Assembly (NCBI RefSeq): GCF_013141715.1
Contig: NZ_WHOA01000085.1
Coordinates: 1 to 64,000, forward strand
Direction of reading: 5' to 3'
Source of the DNA: Paenibacillus phytorum
GTDB lineage: Bacteria > Bacillota > Bacilli > Paenibacillales > NBRC-103111
DNA: 64,000 nucleotides
Positions within the stretch are counted from its first letter, which is position 1; the number at the start of each line of letters is the position of its first letter. A program made the position numbers and the translations under genes. The notes under the pieces were generated by a model. It saw nothing but the letters and a program-made list of their open reading frames with translations. It made no database searches and was not told where the DNA came from. This document shows, one piece after another, positions 44,047-53,125 of this stretch.

Positions 44047-44410
44047 CAGCAGTTGAGAGGTCTTTTTCAGGCGTCTCAGGACGCTAAACCCGCTAACTTG
44101 CCTTCTCTCAGCAGCTGAGAGGTCCTTTTCAGGCGTCTCAGGACACTTTCGCTCAGTTCAGGCCTCCGAGACAGCCTTTTCAGACTTCTCAGGACGCAAA
44201 ACCCGCTAACTCGCCTTCACTCAGCAGTTGAGAGGTCTTTTTCAGACGTCTCAGGACACTTCCGCTGCATTCGGGCCTCCGAGACAGCCTTTTCAGACTT
44301 CTCAGGACGCAAAACCCGCTAACTTGCCTTCTCTCAGCAGCTGAGAGGTCCTTTTCAGGCGTCTCAGGACACTTTCGCTCAGTTCAGGCCTCTGAGACGC
44401 CCCTTTCTGC
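44047..44410. repeat. 113-bp direct tandem repeat, with one shorter 62-bp copy
   Basis: Copies begin at 44047, 44109, 44222 and 44335 with spacing 62, 113 and 113 bp; the last copy diverges after about 75 bp. Each begins with the dyad CTCAGC-A-GCTGAG (13-bp palindrome) or a one-base variant. Each has internal TTTTCAGRCKTCTCAGGAC half-repeats and a GTCTC...GAGAC inverted pair that would make a hairpin. The 62-bp copy lacks the central part between the two CTCAGGAC elements, as expected from recombination between them. Confidence 0.85.
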
Positions 44411-44634
44411 CTTCTCAGGATTCAATATGCTACTTTACTTAGAGCATCTGAAAAGTGCATTTCGAGCTCTCACTTCGCTATAGCACCATTCCCACACTTC
44501 TGCGATGAATACATCCGTTTCCGCTACGGCCTAATAAATAAGGGGTATGCTTCGCTTCCCCCAAACCCAAAACAAATAATGAAAGGAGCTGTCCCAAAAG
44601 GGTATCAGTGAATGAACGAGTCCCAAAAAACATG

Positions 44635-44683
44635 CAAAAACGCCTCCAAAACCACTACGCAAATGGGGATGGAGACGTTTTTT
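44635..44683 (-). terminator. terminator downstream of the 44764-46038 gene
   Basis: Leftward AACGTCTCCA...TGGAGGCGTTTTT with a 20-nt loop. It ends the sensor/binding protein operon. Confidence 0.6.
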
Positions 44684-44763
44684 GATAGGAAAATTCATGT
44701 CAGGGTGGGGGTTCAAAAATCCAAAAATGAATTGCAGGACAAGCCCCTTCGTTCTTACATGGA

Positions 44764-46038
44764 TTAGTGACTTTTGTCGAGTGCGATTTGCTGCAGCCGA
44801 TCGAGTGCTTGTTTGGGTGTCATCTGGCCGAGCAAAACGGTTTGCCCCATATTTCTGGTCGCGTTAAGAACGGCAGACCACGCTGGATTATTAATCGGGT
44901 AAAACCTCGCGCTTTGGATAGAGTTGAGATTTTGTTTCATGAATGTATCAGTAGCCGCCAATTTATCGCCTACCGTACGAATTGTAGGAAGAAATCCTTC
45001 CCTAAGGACAAACTCTTCATAACGTGCATCTTCGTAAATAAAATCGAGAAATTTAGACAACGCTTCCTTGTTGGTATGATCAGTTTTGAATGACATCCAA
45101 ACGTCCTGCACACCTAGTACCAGAGGAGTCTGTCCCTCTTTTACCGGAATCGGTCCTTTCGCCCATTTTAACCCTGGGAATTCCTGCGGTACGACCGCCT
45201 CAAAATAATTGCCGGAAATGAGCATCCCCAATTTGCCGTTTCCTAGAATTCGCTGTTTTTCGTCGCGCGTCGTGATTGCTGGCTCTGGGTCCGTTAAACC
45301 CTTTTCATAAAGGTTTCTTAGAAACGTTATACCTTCCACATTTTCAGGAGAATTGATAACCCACTCGCCATCCTTCATCCAGCCTCCTCCGGCTCCGTAG
45401 AAAAAATAGGAGAGATAAGCCCAAATTTCATTATCCGTCAAATCGACACCGAAACCGTCCACTTGTTTCATATCTTTGATTTTGCGTGCATCTTCCTCTA
45501 GATCTCTCCATGTTTTTGGCGGTTCTGTAAGACCAACTTCATTGAAAATATCTTTGTTATAATACAATTCCCGGATCGTCGTTACATAGGGAACCGTATA
45601 TTGAGTGCCAAGCATTTTACTGCTATCCATAAGATAAGGGTAAAATTTATCCTTCAATTCGGGAGAAAGAAGGTCCTCCATACGATTCAACAGTCCATCC
45701 TTAGCGAAATGCGCGTATATGTTCGTGAGCAGCAAATCTGGAGGTTGATTGCGGCTGATCATGGTATTGTAAGCACTATCTAATATGTCCCAGTTAATCA
45801 CTTGGAGTTCGACCTTTATGTTAGGGTACTTCTTCTCGAACTCTTTCACTAAGTTTTCAAAATAGGGTCTAGTAGACGCGCTATACTCAGGAGCCACAAA
45901 CATAATAGACGCTTTAGCGTCGGTATCGGTCGAAACTGGATGATGAGCGTCCCCCCACATGCATCCGGTGAGCAGCATTGTCGTAAATTGAAGGAGTACG
46001 AGCAAAGAACCCATTTTTCTTTTATGTAATTGGCTCAT
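44764..46038 (-). CDS. extracellular solute-binding lipoprotein (family 1), sugar
   Basis: The product has 424 residues. The ATG at 46038 (GGTGG 8 nt upstream) is preferred over GTG 46050. The lipoprotein signal ends in TTMLLTGC. The mature protein has the two-lobed fold with VAPEYSASTRPYFENLVKEFEKKYPN, SRNQPPDLLLTNIYAHF and LGVQDVWMSFK. It lies 27 bp downstream of the RbsB-like sensor gene in the two-component operon and has no permease directly after it. It may feed the permeases at 40517-42332 or act in sensing. Confidence 0.87.
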   Translation of the reverse strand: MSQLHKRKMGSLLVLLQFTTMLLTGCMWGDAHHPVSTDTDAKASIMFVAPEYSASTRPYFENLVKEFEKKYPNIKVELQVINWDILDSAYNTMISRNQPPDLLLTNIYAHFAKDGLLNRMEDLLSPELKDKFYPYLMDSSKMLGTQYTVPYVTTIRELYYNKDIFNEVGLTEPPKTWRDLEEDARKIKDMKQVDGFGVDLTDNEIWAYLSYFFYGAGGGWMKDGEWVINSPENVEGITFLRNLYEKGLTDPEPAITTRDEKQRILGNGKLGMLISGNYFEAVVPQEFPGLKWAKGPIPVKEGQTPLVLGVQDVWMSFKTDHTNKEALSKFLDFIYEDARYEEFVLREGFLPTIRTVGDKLAATDTFMKQNLNSIQSARFYPINNPAWSAVLNATRNMGQTVLLGQMTPKQALDRLQQIALDKSH

Positions 46039-46065
46039 TAATTGATCCACCCTTCCGTCACACCG

Positions 46066-47055
46066 CTACTTTTCCACCAAAGGGAATAGAAGCTCTTGAT
46101 TTTCCTGGGTATACATGTTTTCTTTCGTAATGACAATGGCATCTATATTCACCTTTGGGTTCACTTTGATCCCGTTTAGGGCCTGTACCGCCGTTTCAAC
46201 GGACAAATAACCCATATTGAACGGCTTTTGCACAACTGTCGCCTGTATGATGCCTTCCTCCAAAAGTTTGATCTGGTAAATGGAACTGTCGAAACCGACA
46301 ATCTTGACTTTATCTATCCATTGTTTCTCTTTAACAGCCCTGGCTGCCCCTAAAGTAGCCGATTCATTCAAACCGGCAATGCCTTGAATGTCCGGATACA
46401 TGGACAGCAGATTCTTCACCAGGTCATACGCTGCATCCTCTGTCCCATTAAACTCGTAATTACCTGCATATTCAATTCCTGGAGAATCAGCAACTGCTTC
46501 CTTAAATCCGTCCTTACGTTCCTTTTCAGCTATCGATCCTGTGCCGCTGCTTAGCGTCATTACTTTATATAATTTGCCGTTCCGCCTTCCGGCCAATATC
46601 ATTCCGGCTTTTCTCCCCGCTTCCGTATTGTCGGTTGCAATAAGGCTTGCCTCTACATGGGTATGGATGGGTGAATCGATCAGGATCAGCCTAGTGCCGG
46701 ACTCCTTTATTTTTTGGGCGGCAGGTGTAAGCCGATCGTAATCTGTTGCTGCGAGGATGATAGCGTCGGGCTTTTTCTCAAGAGCCTCGTCCACGTTGCG
46801 AATTTGTCCAGCTGTATCCGATTCCGATAACGGTCCCGTAATGTCGATATTTACATCGAATTCCTTTGCTGCTGCCTTTACACCTGTACTAACCATCTGC
46901 CAATAGTCTGAGCGAATATTGTTCGATTTCAACACGACAGCGATCTCAAACTTTCTTTGCTTCGTAATTCGCAGCATCTCCACGCTGTATACCACTAAAA
47001 ATCCGATCACAATAACGAGAAGTACGGCCAAAAAAACAGGCTTCTTATGTGCCAT
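46066..47055 (-). CDS. membrane-anchored RbsB/XylF-like periplasmic-type sugar-binding protein (probable sensor)
   Basis: The product has 329 residues. The N-terminus has one hydrophobic segment (FLAVLLVIVIGFLVVYSV) followed by basic residues but no lipobox Cys, so it is probably an uncleaved anchor. The rest is a Peripla_BP_4 fold (IAVVLKSNNIRSDYWQMVS, AIILAATDYDRL, LIDSPIHTHVEASLIATDN, GFDSSIYQIKLLEEG). The start overlaps the YesM gene by 11 bp, which places it in one unit with the kinase. By analogy with the XylFII-LytS-YesN system of clostridia it would bind a sugar and signal to the kinase. Confidence 0.85.
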   Translation of the reverse strand: MAHKKPVFLAVLLVIVIGFLVVYSVEMLRITKQRKFEIAVVLKSNNIRSDYWQMVSTGVKAAAKEFDVNIDITGPLSESDTAGQIRNVDEALEKKPDAIILAATDYDRLTPAAQKIKESGTRLILIDSPIHTHVEASLIATDNTEAGRKAGMILAGRRNGKLYKVMTLSSGTGSIAEKERKDGFKEAVADSPGIEYAGNYEFNGTEDAAYDLVKNLLSMYPDIQGIAGLNESATLGAARAVKEKQWIDKVKIVGFDSSIYQIKLLEEGIIQATVVQKPFNMGYLSVETAVQALNGIKVNPKVNIDAIVITKENMYTQENQELLFPLVEK

Positions 47056-48841
47056 CTATAACTCCTTTCTGGACACATTTGGGTAGTACGATCGTAACCT
47101 TAGTACCTTCCCACTTTTCGCTCTCAAAGGTAAGACCAAACTCATTTCCGAACAATTTAATTCGCTCATTCACATTGCTGACCCCAATCCCCCTGATAAT
47201 ACCCTCTTTCAACTTCAAAATTTGGTCCAGCTTTTCCTGTTCCATGCCTACTCCATCATCCGCAACGACAAATACAATGGTATCCCCGTCTGCTTTCCCA
47301 GTTATTTTAACTAAGCCAGACTCCAACTTATTTTTGATACCATGATAGATCGCATTTTCAACAATAGGCTGTAAAATAATTTTGGGAATATGAACTTCAA
47401 GTATACTGGGATCAACATCGATCTGAAAGTCAAGCTTATCCTTGTATCTCATCGTTTGAATCAACAGATAGTTGGTAATATGTTCAATTTCAACTCGCAC
47501 GGGGACCGTTTCATTATTTTTATTAATAATTGAGCGAAACAGCTTGGCTAAAGAAGAAGTCATCAGAACAACTTCATCGTGCTTTTTACGTTCCGCCATC
47601 CAAATAATCGAATCCAAGGTATTGTACAAAAAATGGGGATTGATCTGTGCTTCAAGCAGCTTCATTTCGCTCTTTCGTTTGCTTTCCTCATTCTGAATAA
47701 TTTGATTCATTAAATCTCTGATTCGACCCACCATGATATTGAAGGTATGACTCAATTGTCCAATTTCATTCTTGCTCCGAAATTCCGATCGGATGCTGAA
47801 GTCTCCTTTTTCCACTTGTTTCATGTTGCTTTGCAGCATCTTGATGGGTCGCGAAAGGTGGCGGGAGATGAAAAAGGAGAGGTACAAAGCGATCACTAAA
47901 GCTAAAATCGTCCATAAAAAATAAGACAAATTGATTTGATATTGGTTGGCGATCAGCTCGCTTGCATAGGCGACGCCGACGATTTTCCATCCGAAATGAG
48001 TCTCTTGGATCGTGTAAATCCGTTTTTTGTTTCCTTCTCCCGTTATGAAGCTGCCACTGCTGGATTGTTTGACCTTATCGATCATCTCCGTCTTTAGATT
48101 GCTGTTAATAAGCTTCTGCTGAGGGTGATAAACGATGCTTCCATCCTTGTCGACGATGAATACATATCCTCTTTTTCCCAGGTTAATGTGATTACAAATT
48201 TCATTGATGACACTCAAATTCAAATCAACCAAGAAAATGCCTTCTCCTGTTATGCCGTCTGCACTCTTCAGCTCCCGACTCAATGAAACGACCCAGCGGT
48301 ACTCATTCTGGATAATATTTTGGACGTGCGGGGCAGAAATGACGGATTTACCACCTTCTGCCTTCGCATTTTTGAACCAAGGCTGTTCCTCAATATTTGC
48401 GTTTATGTTCAAACTTGTAATTCTGCGGTCTGAGACAAATCGGTTGTTATACCCAAAAACCATGATCGAGGCAATATCTTTGCGGGTAATTAATATCGAT
48501 TGAAATAAATCGGATATTCTTTTCTCATACGGCCTACGTTCCTCATCGTTTATGAAGCTCGTCTCCGTAATGTAATATTTCACGTCTTTGTTCGTTGATG
48601 CCAGCATAGAGATATCTTCCATATTGGTTATGTAGGATTGGATGTTGATATTAATCTGTTGGATAATTTCAGATATGTAATGTTTGGAATTCGTTTCTAC
48701 CGCGTCAGCCGAGAGACGATAGGAGATATAGCTCGTGATTACGATTAAAAATAAGATTAAGCAAGAAAAGACGACAGAAATACTGGATTGGATGCTTCTA
48801 AATTTGAAAAGAAACAACCCGACATCCCTTTCTTTTCTCAT
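47045..48841 (-). CDS. YesM-type sensor histidine kinase with extracytoplasmic Cache domain
   Basis: The product has 598 residues. Membrane helices at about 15-37 and 300-322 enclose a dCache-like sensor (AVETNSKHYISEIIQQINI, RYRWVVSLSREL-type ligand-binding region). A HAMP domain (SRHLSRPIKMLQSNM) is followed by the His_kinase motif INPHFLYNTLDSIIWMAE, N-box VENAIYHGI, DDGVGM and IRGIGVSNVNERI. Its start overlaps the response regulator stop as ATGA (48838-48841); it ends 11 bp inside the RbsB-like gene. It probably senses a sugar, directly or through that protein. Confidence 0.93.
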   Translation of the reverse strand: MRKERDVGLFLFKFRSIQSSISVVFSCLILFLIVITSYISYRLSADAVETNSKHYISEIIQQININIQSYITNMEDISMLASTNKDVKYYITETSFINDEERRPYEKRISDLFQSILITRKDIASIMVFGYNNRFVSDRRITSLNINANIEEQPWFKNAKAEGGKSVISAPHVQNIIQNEYRWVVSLSRELKSADGITGEGIFLVDLNLSVINEICNHINLGKRGYVFIVDKDGSIVYHPQQKLINSNLKTEMIDKVKQSSSGSFITGEGNKKRIYTIQETHFGWKIVGVAYASELIANQYQINLSYFLWTILALVIALYLSFFISRHLSRPIKMLQSNMKQVEKGDFSIRSEFRSKNEIGQLSHTFNIMVGRIRDLMNQIIQNEESKRKSEMKLLEAQINPHFLYNTLDSIIWMAERKKHDEVVLMTSSLAKLFRSIINKNNETVPVRVEIEHITNYLLIQTMRYKDKLDFQIDVDPSILEVHIPKIILQPIVENAIYHGIKNKLESGLVKITGKADGDTIVFVVADDGVGMEQEKLDQILKLKEGIIRGIGVSNVNERIKLFGNEFGLTFESEKWEGTKVTIVLPKCVQKGVIDGT

Positions 48842-50460
48842 TGAATTTTCTCCCTCAACAACTTTTCTCGATATTCGGTAGGGGTTGTCCCCGTATTTTT
48901 TTTAAACAGCACACTAAAGTATTGGGGATCGCCATAGCCTACTTTTGACGCAACTTCATAGGATTTCATTGGGGTATGCTGCAGCAAATCTTTGGCTTTT
49001 TCAATCCTAACTCGAGTTACATATTCCATAATCGTTTGTTCCTTATGCTGCTTAAATACAGTACTGAAGTAGCTTTTACTCAAATGTACATGGCGGCAGA
49101 GGTCATCGACCGTAAGGTTCTCGTCAGAATAATGCTTCTCGATATAGGCAATCACGCTCAGAACTTGCATTTTCGTTTGATCGTTTCTTTGCTCTGAAAT
49201 ATATGAAATTGCTTCTTTACAAATCGTGTTGAGCCATGTTTCAATTTCATCCAGAGTTTTGAACCGATTGATATCTTCTAGTAGGATTTCATGTCCTTTA
49301 AAATGAGCACTGTCATCTCCAACCAACTCGTGAATCATAGTCATAATAGCAATAATAATCGCTTGAATTTGTAAATAACAGGCTCCCAATGACATCAAGG
49401 AATCCTTTAGTTTGCTGATTAATTGCCCAATTAGAATTTGGGCTTCCTCGAACGTCCCCGTCTTTATCAGCGTAGAAAACCTGCGGTTCCATTCGATATC
49501 CAGCTGCTGCGCGGGTTTATTTGCACCTTCCATATCCAGGATGCTGATGACCCTATTTTTACCATGCAAAAAACGGTAATCCAGTGCGGAGATTGCCCCT
49601 TTGTAAGAAAAAGGGAGCTCGTTTAAGGTGCTGCACAGCTTACCGACACCAACCGTTACTGTAAATTTCAAATATTTCTCTATGCAGAAGCGAATCACTT
49701 CAGATAAGTTGATCGCAGTTTCATTGAGTCCTTCTTCCGCCTCCCCGGAAAAAATAACGATAATTCGTTCTTCCCTCGTTCGAAAGACGATTACATCTTT
49801 ACCCTCCATAACTTCTTGAACAATATTAAAGGCCGCGTATCGGAAAAGCTCAGGATCGTTTTGCCATCTTTCTTTTTTTATTTCGTCTAAGTCGTCAATG
49901 TCAATCGCTACGACAAGATAAGGTGGAGATATCAGAGGAAGGCTGAAATATTCAAACCTTTCTTGGATCTTTAAATCTCTTAATGTCCCGTTGATTAACT
50001 GTTCAAGAAAGCGTTCTCTTAATAAAGGTAAGCTTTGATGAAGTTGCATTTTAAGGTGAGAGAGATTTTCGCGATTTTCCGCTTCCTTATCCATCTCTAT
50101 TTTCACTTTGTCAAGCAGACTGCGAAGTTCGTTTGCCGTAATAGGCTTTACGATAAAATCGTGTACTTTCAAGCGCAGTGCCTTCTGGGCGTAGTCAAAC
50201 TCATCATGACCGGTAAGGATGATCACCTTGATATAGGGATAATTCAAATGAATTTGTCTAGTCAATTCAATTCCGTCCATAAATGGCATACAAATATCAG
50301 ACAAGACGAGGTCTGGCTTGAGTTCTGAAATGGCTTCCAAAGCTTCTTTGCCATTCCGATAGTCTCCAATACATTCAAAACCGTGCCTATCCCACTCTAT
50401 ACTCTCCTTTATTCCTTCTCTCACTTCAGCTTCATCATCGACGATCACAATTCTATACAG
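48838..50460 (-). CDS. YesN-type response regulator with AraC DNA-binding domain; CTG start
   Basis: The product has 540 residues when started at CTG 50460, giving (M)YRIVIVDDEAEVREGIKES, the usual beginning of YesN proteins. GGAGG is 8 nt upstream of this CTG, while the ATG at 50475 overlaps the ribosome site and has none of its own. The receiver has the phosphorylated Asp in LVLSDICMPFMDG and Lys in FIVKPI. A linker domain follows, then the tandem helix-turn-helix NLTVDDLCRHVHLSKSYFSTVFK and VASKVGYGDPQYFSVLFKK. It activates the adjacent sugar operon. Confidence 0.9.
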   Translation of the reverse strand: MYRIVIVDDEAEVREGIKESIEWDRHGFECIGDYRNGKEALEAISELKPDLVLSDICMPFMDGIELTRQIHLNYPYIKVIILTGHDEFDYAQKALRLKVHDFIVKPITANELRSLLDKVKIEMDKEAENRENLSHLKMQLHQSLPLLRERFLEQLINGTLRDLKIQERFEYFSLPLISPPYLVVAIDIDDLDEIKKERWQNDPELFRYAAFNIVQEVMEGKDVIVFRTREERIIVIFSGEAEEGLNETAINLSEVIRFCIEKYLKFTVTVGVGKLCSTLNELPFSYKGAISALDYRFLHGKNRVISILDMEGANKPAQQLDIEWNRRFSTLIKTGTFEEAQILIGQLISKLKDSLMSLGACYLQIQAIIIAIMTMIHELVGDDSAHFKGHEILLEDINRFKTLDEIETWLNTICKEAISYISEQRNDQTKMQVLSVIAYIEKHYSDENLTVDDLCRHVHLSKSYFSTVFKQHKEQTIMEYVTRVRIEKAKDLLQHTPMKSYEVASKVGYGDPQYFSVLFKKNTGTTPTEYREKLLREKIQ

Positions 50461-50492
50461 TGTGTACACCTCCATTAATTCGGCTTATCGAA

Positions 50493-50506
50493 GGAGAACG
50501 CTTTCA
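50493..50506 (-). promoter_or_regulatory. candidate cre site (CcpA) upstream of yesN-type gene
   Basis: TGAAAGCGTTCTCC matches the cre consensus TGWAANCGNTNWCA at 13 of 14 positions, 33-46 bp upstream of the CTG start. Confidence 0.5.
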
Positions 50507-50670
50507 AAAATTCCCAAGTTTTGTTTTCTAATATTATACAAGTCTTTACTCTCATCGGGAAGAAGTTTATTTTGTACTATTTTATACATTTTTTTCGATT
50601 CTGAACGCCTAGCTAAATACCCGGGTTGACTTGCTTCCATGTACATAACGCCTAAGGCCTCCTCCATACA

Positions 50671-50712
50671 ACAAAAATAATAAGCGTTCTCCAAATAGAG
50701 TGAACGCCTATC
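50671..50712 (-). terminator. terminator of the 50791-51558 gene
   Basis: GCGTTC-N12-GAACGC followed leftward by TTATTATTTTT. It cuts across a weak open frame (50485-50772), which is therefore not annotated. Confidence 0.6.
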
Positions 50713-50790
50713 TATTGATGCTTTCGAATTAATTACAACACATAAAGGAAGCAACTTACCGCTCAGCGGCAAGCTGCCCTACCTTAAAAA

Positions 50791-51558
50791 TTAAACATCC
50801 AAACCAAGTTTCTTCAAATAATTGAAGCTCGTCGCCAAGCAGTCAAATGGATCTCGACCATAACAGTCGTCTTGTTCAACCGGCGCCCATTCAACACCAA
50901 CTTGTTTACAAGCCTCCAAAATCCGGGAGTAATTCATATTACCTTCACCAATCTCGGCAAATCGCTGCTCCATATCACTCATTACTGCAAAATCTTTCAA
51001 ATGTACGAGTTTCATTCTTCCTTTCAGTTTGTTTATCCATTCTATTGGATCTGCTCCTCCAGATTGTACCCAGTAGAGATCAAGTAAGAATTCAAAGTCT
51101 TCTGGGTCAGTCTCCTCCATGAGGATTTCTAGCCCGGTTTTCCCATCGAATTTCGCGAACTCAAAAGAATGGTTATGATAAAAGAATTGTAATCCTGCCT
51201 GTTTTAATTTTCTTCCAATGTCCGATGCTTCTTTGGCGAAAGTTATATATCCTTCTTTGCTGCTGCGATTTCCCGGCGGCATACCTCCTAATCCTACATA
51301 TTTACAATCCCAAATCTTATGCTTCTCAATAACAGCATCCAAGTTATTGGTTAAATCCGCATATGGAATATGGGTCGCACAGATCGTCAGTTGCTCCCGG
51401 TCTGCAATTTCTTTCAATTCCTTATTACCGATAGGACCTATTCCTGAAACTTGAATGGCGTGATATCCGATTTGTTTAATCTTTTTCAGACTGATAGAAA
51501 TATCCTCGGGTGTTTTTAGAAAATCCCTTATTGTATAAAGCTGTGCTGCTGTTTTCAT
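50791..51558 (-). CDS. sugar phosphate isomerase/epimerase-like TIM barrel protein
   Basis: The product has 255 residues, starting MKTAAQLYTIRDFLKTPED at 51558; an in-frame ATG 33 bp upstream is less likely. The AP-endonuclease-2-type TIM barrel is seen in YHAIQVSGIGPIG, ATHIPYADLTNN, FYHNHSFEFAKF, LLDLYWVQSGGADP and KDFAVM, with His/Glu/Asp metal ligands in the expected positions. Family members convert inositols or keto sugars. It lies downstream of an orphan carbohydrate-binding fragment and the permease genes but is separated from them by a terminator and about 320 bp. Confidence 0.85.
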   Translation of the reverse strand: MKTAAQLYTIRDFLKTPEDISISLKKIKQIGYHAIQVSGIGPIGNKELKEIADREQLTICATHIPYADLTNNLDAVIEKHKIWDCKYVGLGGMPPGNRSSKEGYITFAKEASDIGRKLKQAGLQFFYHNHSFEFAKFDGKTGLEILMEETDPEDFEFLLDLYWVQSGGADPIEWINKLKGRMKLVHLKDFAVMSDMEQRFAEIGEGNMNYSRILEACKQVGVEWAPVEQDDCYGRDPFDCLATSFNYLKKLGLDV

Positions 51559-51880
51559 TTTGTCACTCGCTTTCATAGAATATTGAAACAACCTCTTGTT
51601 GCGGCCTGCTTAGAATTTGATATTTGCAATATACGATTCAATCCTTGTCGCCTACAAGTCGCAATTGTTGCGCAGAGCCGCAAACCCAAGGCTTTGCCTA
51701 CGGTATGTTACATTCCATGCTCCAACGAGATGGGATACTTCGCTAATCATAAAAACAAGCTGAACCCCCGTGTTAAATCAAAGGGTTTCAGCTTAGTATT
51801 GACGTCGCTTAGGTTTAGCAAAATAAGATTCCATTTAAGAAATACCACAATTTGTGTGATCAAATAATACATTAGTTATT
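51559..51880. other. 322-bp gap
   Basis: It contains a terminator near 51757-51797 and the presumed promoter of the isomerase gene (a Pu/Pyr-mixed region at 51560-51700). No gene or repeat was seen. Confidence 0.5.
51755..51800 (-). terminator. terminator downstream of the transporter operon
   Basis: AAGCTGAAACCC pairs with GGGTTCAGCTT around a 15-nt loop, then GTTTTTAT leftward. Confidence 0.6.
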
Positions 51881-52312
51881 TCATTTTGATAAAGTAACGT
51901 CATCAAAGTTTACCCAATTTGTAGTTGCACCTGTAACATATACTTCTACACTATCACCTACATTTAACGATATATTGGACATCGTTTGTAGGTTATAAGT
52001 TGTATTATTAGGAATATTTACACTAGCAATTACCGCATTATTAACCTTTATCCCAAACACGCCGCCTGTAGATATAGATGCCACCCAACCAGAAAGAGTA
52101 TATGTTCCGGCTATAGGTACACTAATCATCTGACTTACTTTTTTAGCGGTTCCTCCGTCAAGCCATGCCCTTTGCGAGCCAGTGTGAGAAATTCCGCCGC
52201 TTAATCCAGTTGGCTTAATACCGAATAAACCTTCCGTAAATATACACCAAGGGTCCATCTTTGTTTGTTTTCCTGCATGTTCTTCCTCCATGAATGCATC
52301 TAACACAAGCAC
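51881..52312 (-). pseudogene. orphan carbohydrate-binding (CBM4_9/CBM6-like) fragment
   Basis: A 143-codon frame begins right after the permease stop. The first 17 codons are polar filler (MEEEHAGKQTK). The rest is a beta-sandwich carbohydrate-binding module: GGISHTGSQRAWLDGG, TYTLSGWVASISTGG, NVGDSVEVYVTG and NWVNFDDVTL. There is no signal peptide, no catalytic domain, and a module of this type is normally the C-terminal part of a large secreted hydrolase. I read it as a remnant left after deletion of the catalytic gene, though expression as a small binding protein is possible. Confidence 0.6.
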
Positions 52313-53125
52313 CTATCCTTTAATGGCTCCATCCGCCATACCTTTTACAAAAAACTTTTGAAGAAACAGATAAACAACTGTAATTGGCAACATCCCCATC
52401 AAACATCCGGCTGCTACCCAATTAATATTACTTTGGAACTGTGAAATAAACATGGATAGAACAACGGGAACCGTTTGAAACTCTCTTTTTTGCAGAAAAA
52501 ATAAGGAAAATTGATAATCATTCCAAACTTGGACACCAATTAATATAACAATAGTCGCAGTGATAGGTTTTAATAATGGCAAAATTAGACGAAAGAAAAT
52601 AGCGTACTGATTGCAACCGTCAATGACGCCTGCTTCATCCAATTCCTTTGGAATTGTGCTTATAAAGCCAGTGTAGAGAAAAATGGTCATTGGAAGAGCA
52701 AACGTTACTTGTGCTAACGAGATCGCCCAGTACGTATTAATACCTCCAATATCCACAATCAATTTATACAGAGGTACTAGAATCGTAAGTGCAGGGATAA
52801 TTAAGCATGATATGCAGACGGTGTAAATAAAATTGTTCCATTTGGTTCTATGTCTAGCCAGCGGATAGGAAGCAATCGAACCAATTAGAATAACTAGCAC
52901 AAGAACGATAGCTGTGATGATTATATTGTTCAGAATCGCTTTGCCTAAGTGCGCTTGCTTCCAAACGTCCACAAAGTTACTAAGACTTAATGAAGTAGCT
53001 GGAAGCCACTTGGAACTTACATCGCTTGCACCCTTAAATGATAAGTTTATTAAAATATAAAAAGGAACAATATGAACAATCGAGATGAGCCCGATGATGA
53101 AATACTTCAAAATGTTCTTACTCAC
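52313..53125 (-). CDS. carbohydrate ABC transporter permease (MalG-type)
   Basis: The product has 270 residues with six membrane helices. The EAA loop reads LDEAGVIDGCNQYAIFFRLILPL. It overlaps the partner permease by 4 nt at 53122-53125 and ends with ADGAIKG as MalG proteins commonly do. It is the last intact gene of the Module B transporter; no ATPase is present, so a shared one is used. Confidence 0.92.
   Translation of the reverse strand: MSKNILKYFIIGLISIVHIVPFYILINLSFKGASDVSSKWLPATSLSLSNFVDVWKQAHLGKAILNNIIITAIVLVLVILIGSIASYPLARHRTKWNNFIYTVCISCLIIPALTILVPLYKLIVDIGGINTYWAISLAQVTFALPMTIFLYTGFISTIPKELDEAGVIDGCNQYAIFFRLILPLLKPITATIVILIGVQVWNDYQFSLFFLQKREFQTVPVVLSMFISQFQSNINWVAAGCLMGMLPITVVYLFLQKFFVKGMADGAIKG

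Larger units (their letters stand above)
43792..44763. other. 972-bp gene-free gap with tandem repeats and terminator
   Basis: There is no credible gene. From the left: the probable promoter and leader of the binding-protein operon (43792-44030), the tandem repeat (44047-44410), a stretch with no feature I can name (44411-44590), and a hairpin terminator (44635-44683). Confidence 0.5.

Noticed and set aside
44047-44410. Possible CRISPR array
   Set aside because: Repeats are 113 bp direct tandem copies with no short repeat/unique spacer pattern.
44590-44700. Possible insertion-sequence end (GGAGCTGTCCCAAAAG-like string)
   Set aside because: No transposase frame, no matching opposite end or target duplication found; the hairpin in it is explained as a terminator.
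50485-50772. 95-codon leftward open frame between the isomerase and YesN genes
   Set aside because: It runs through a good terminator hairpin at 50671-50712 and has no ribosome site; it covers the regulatory region of the YesN operon.
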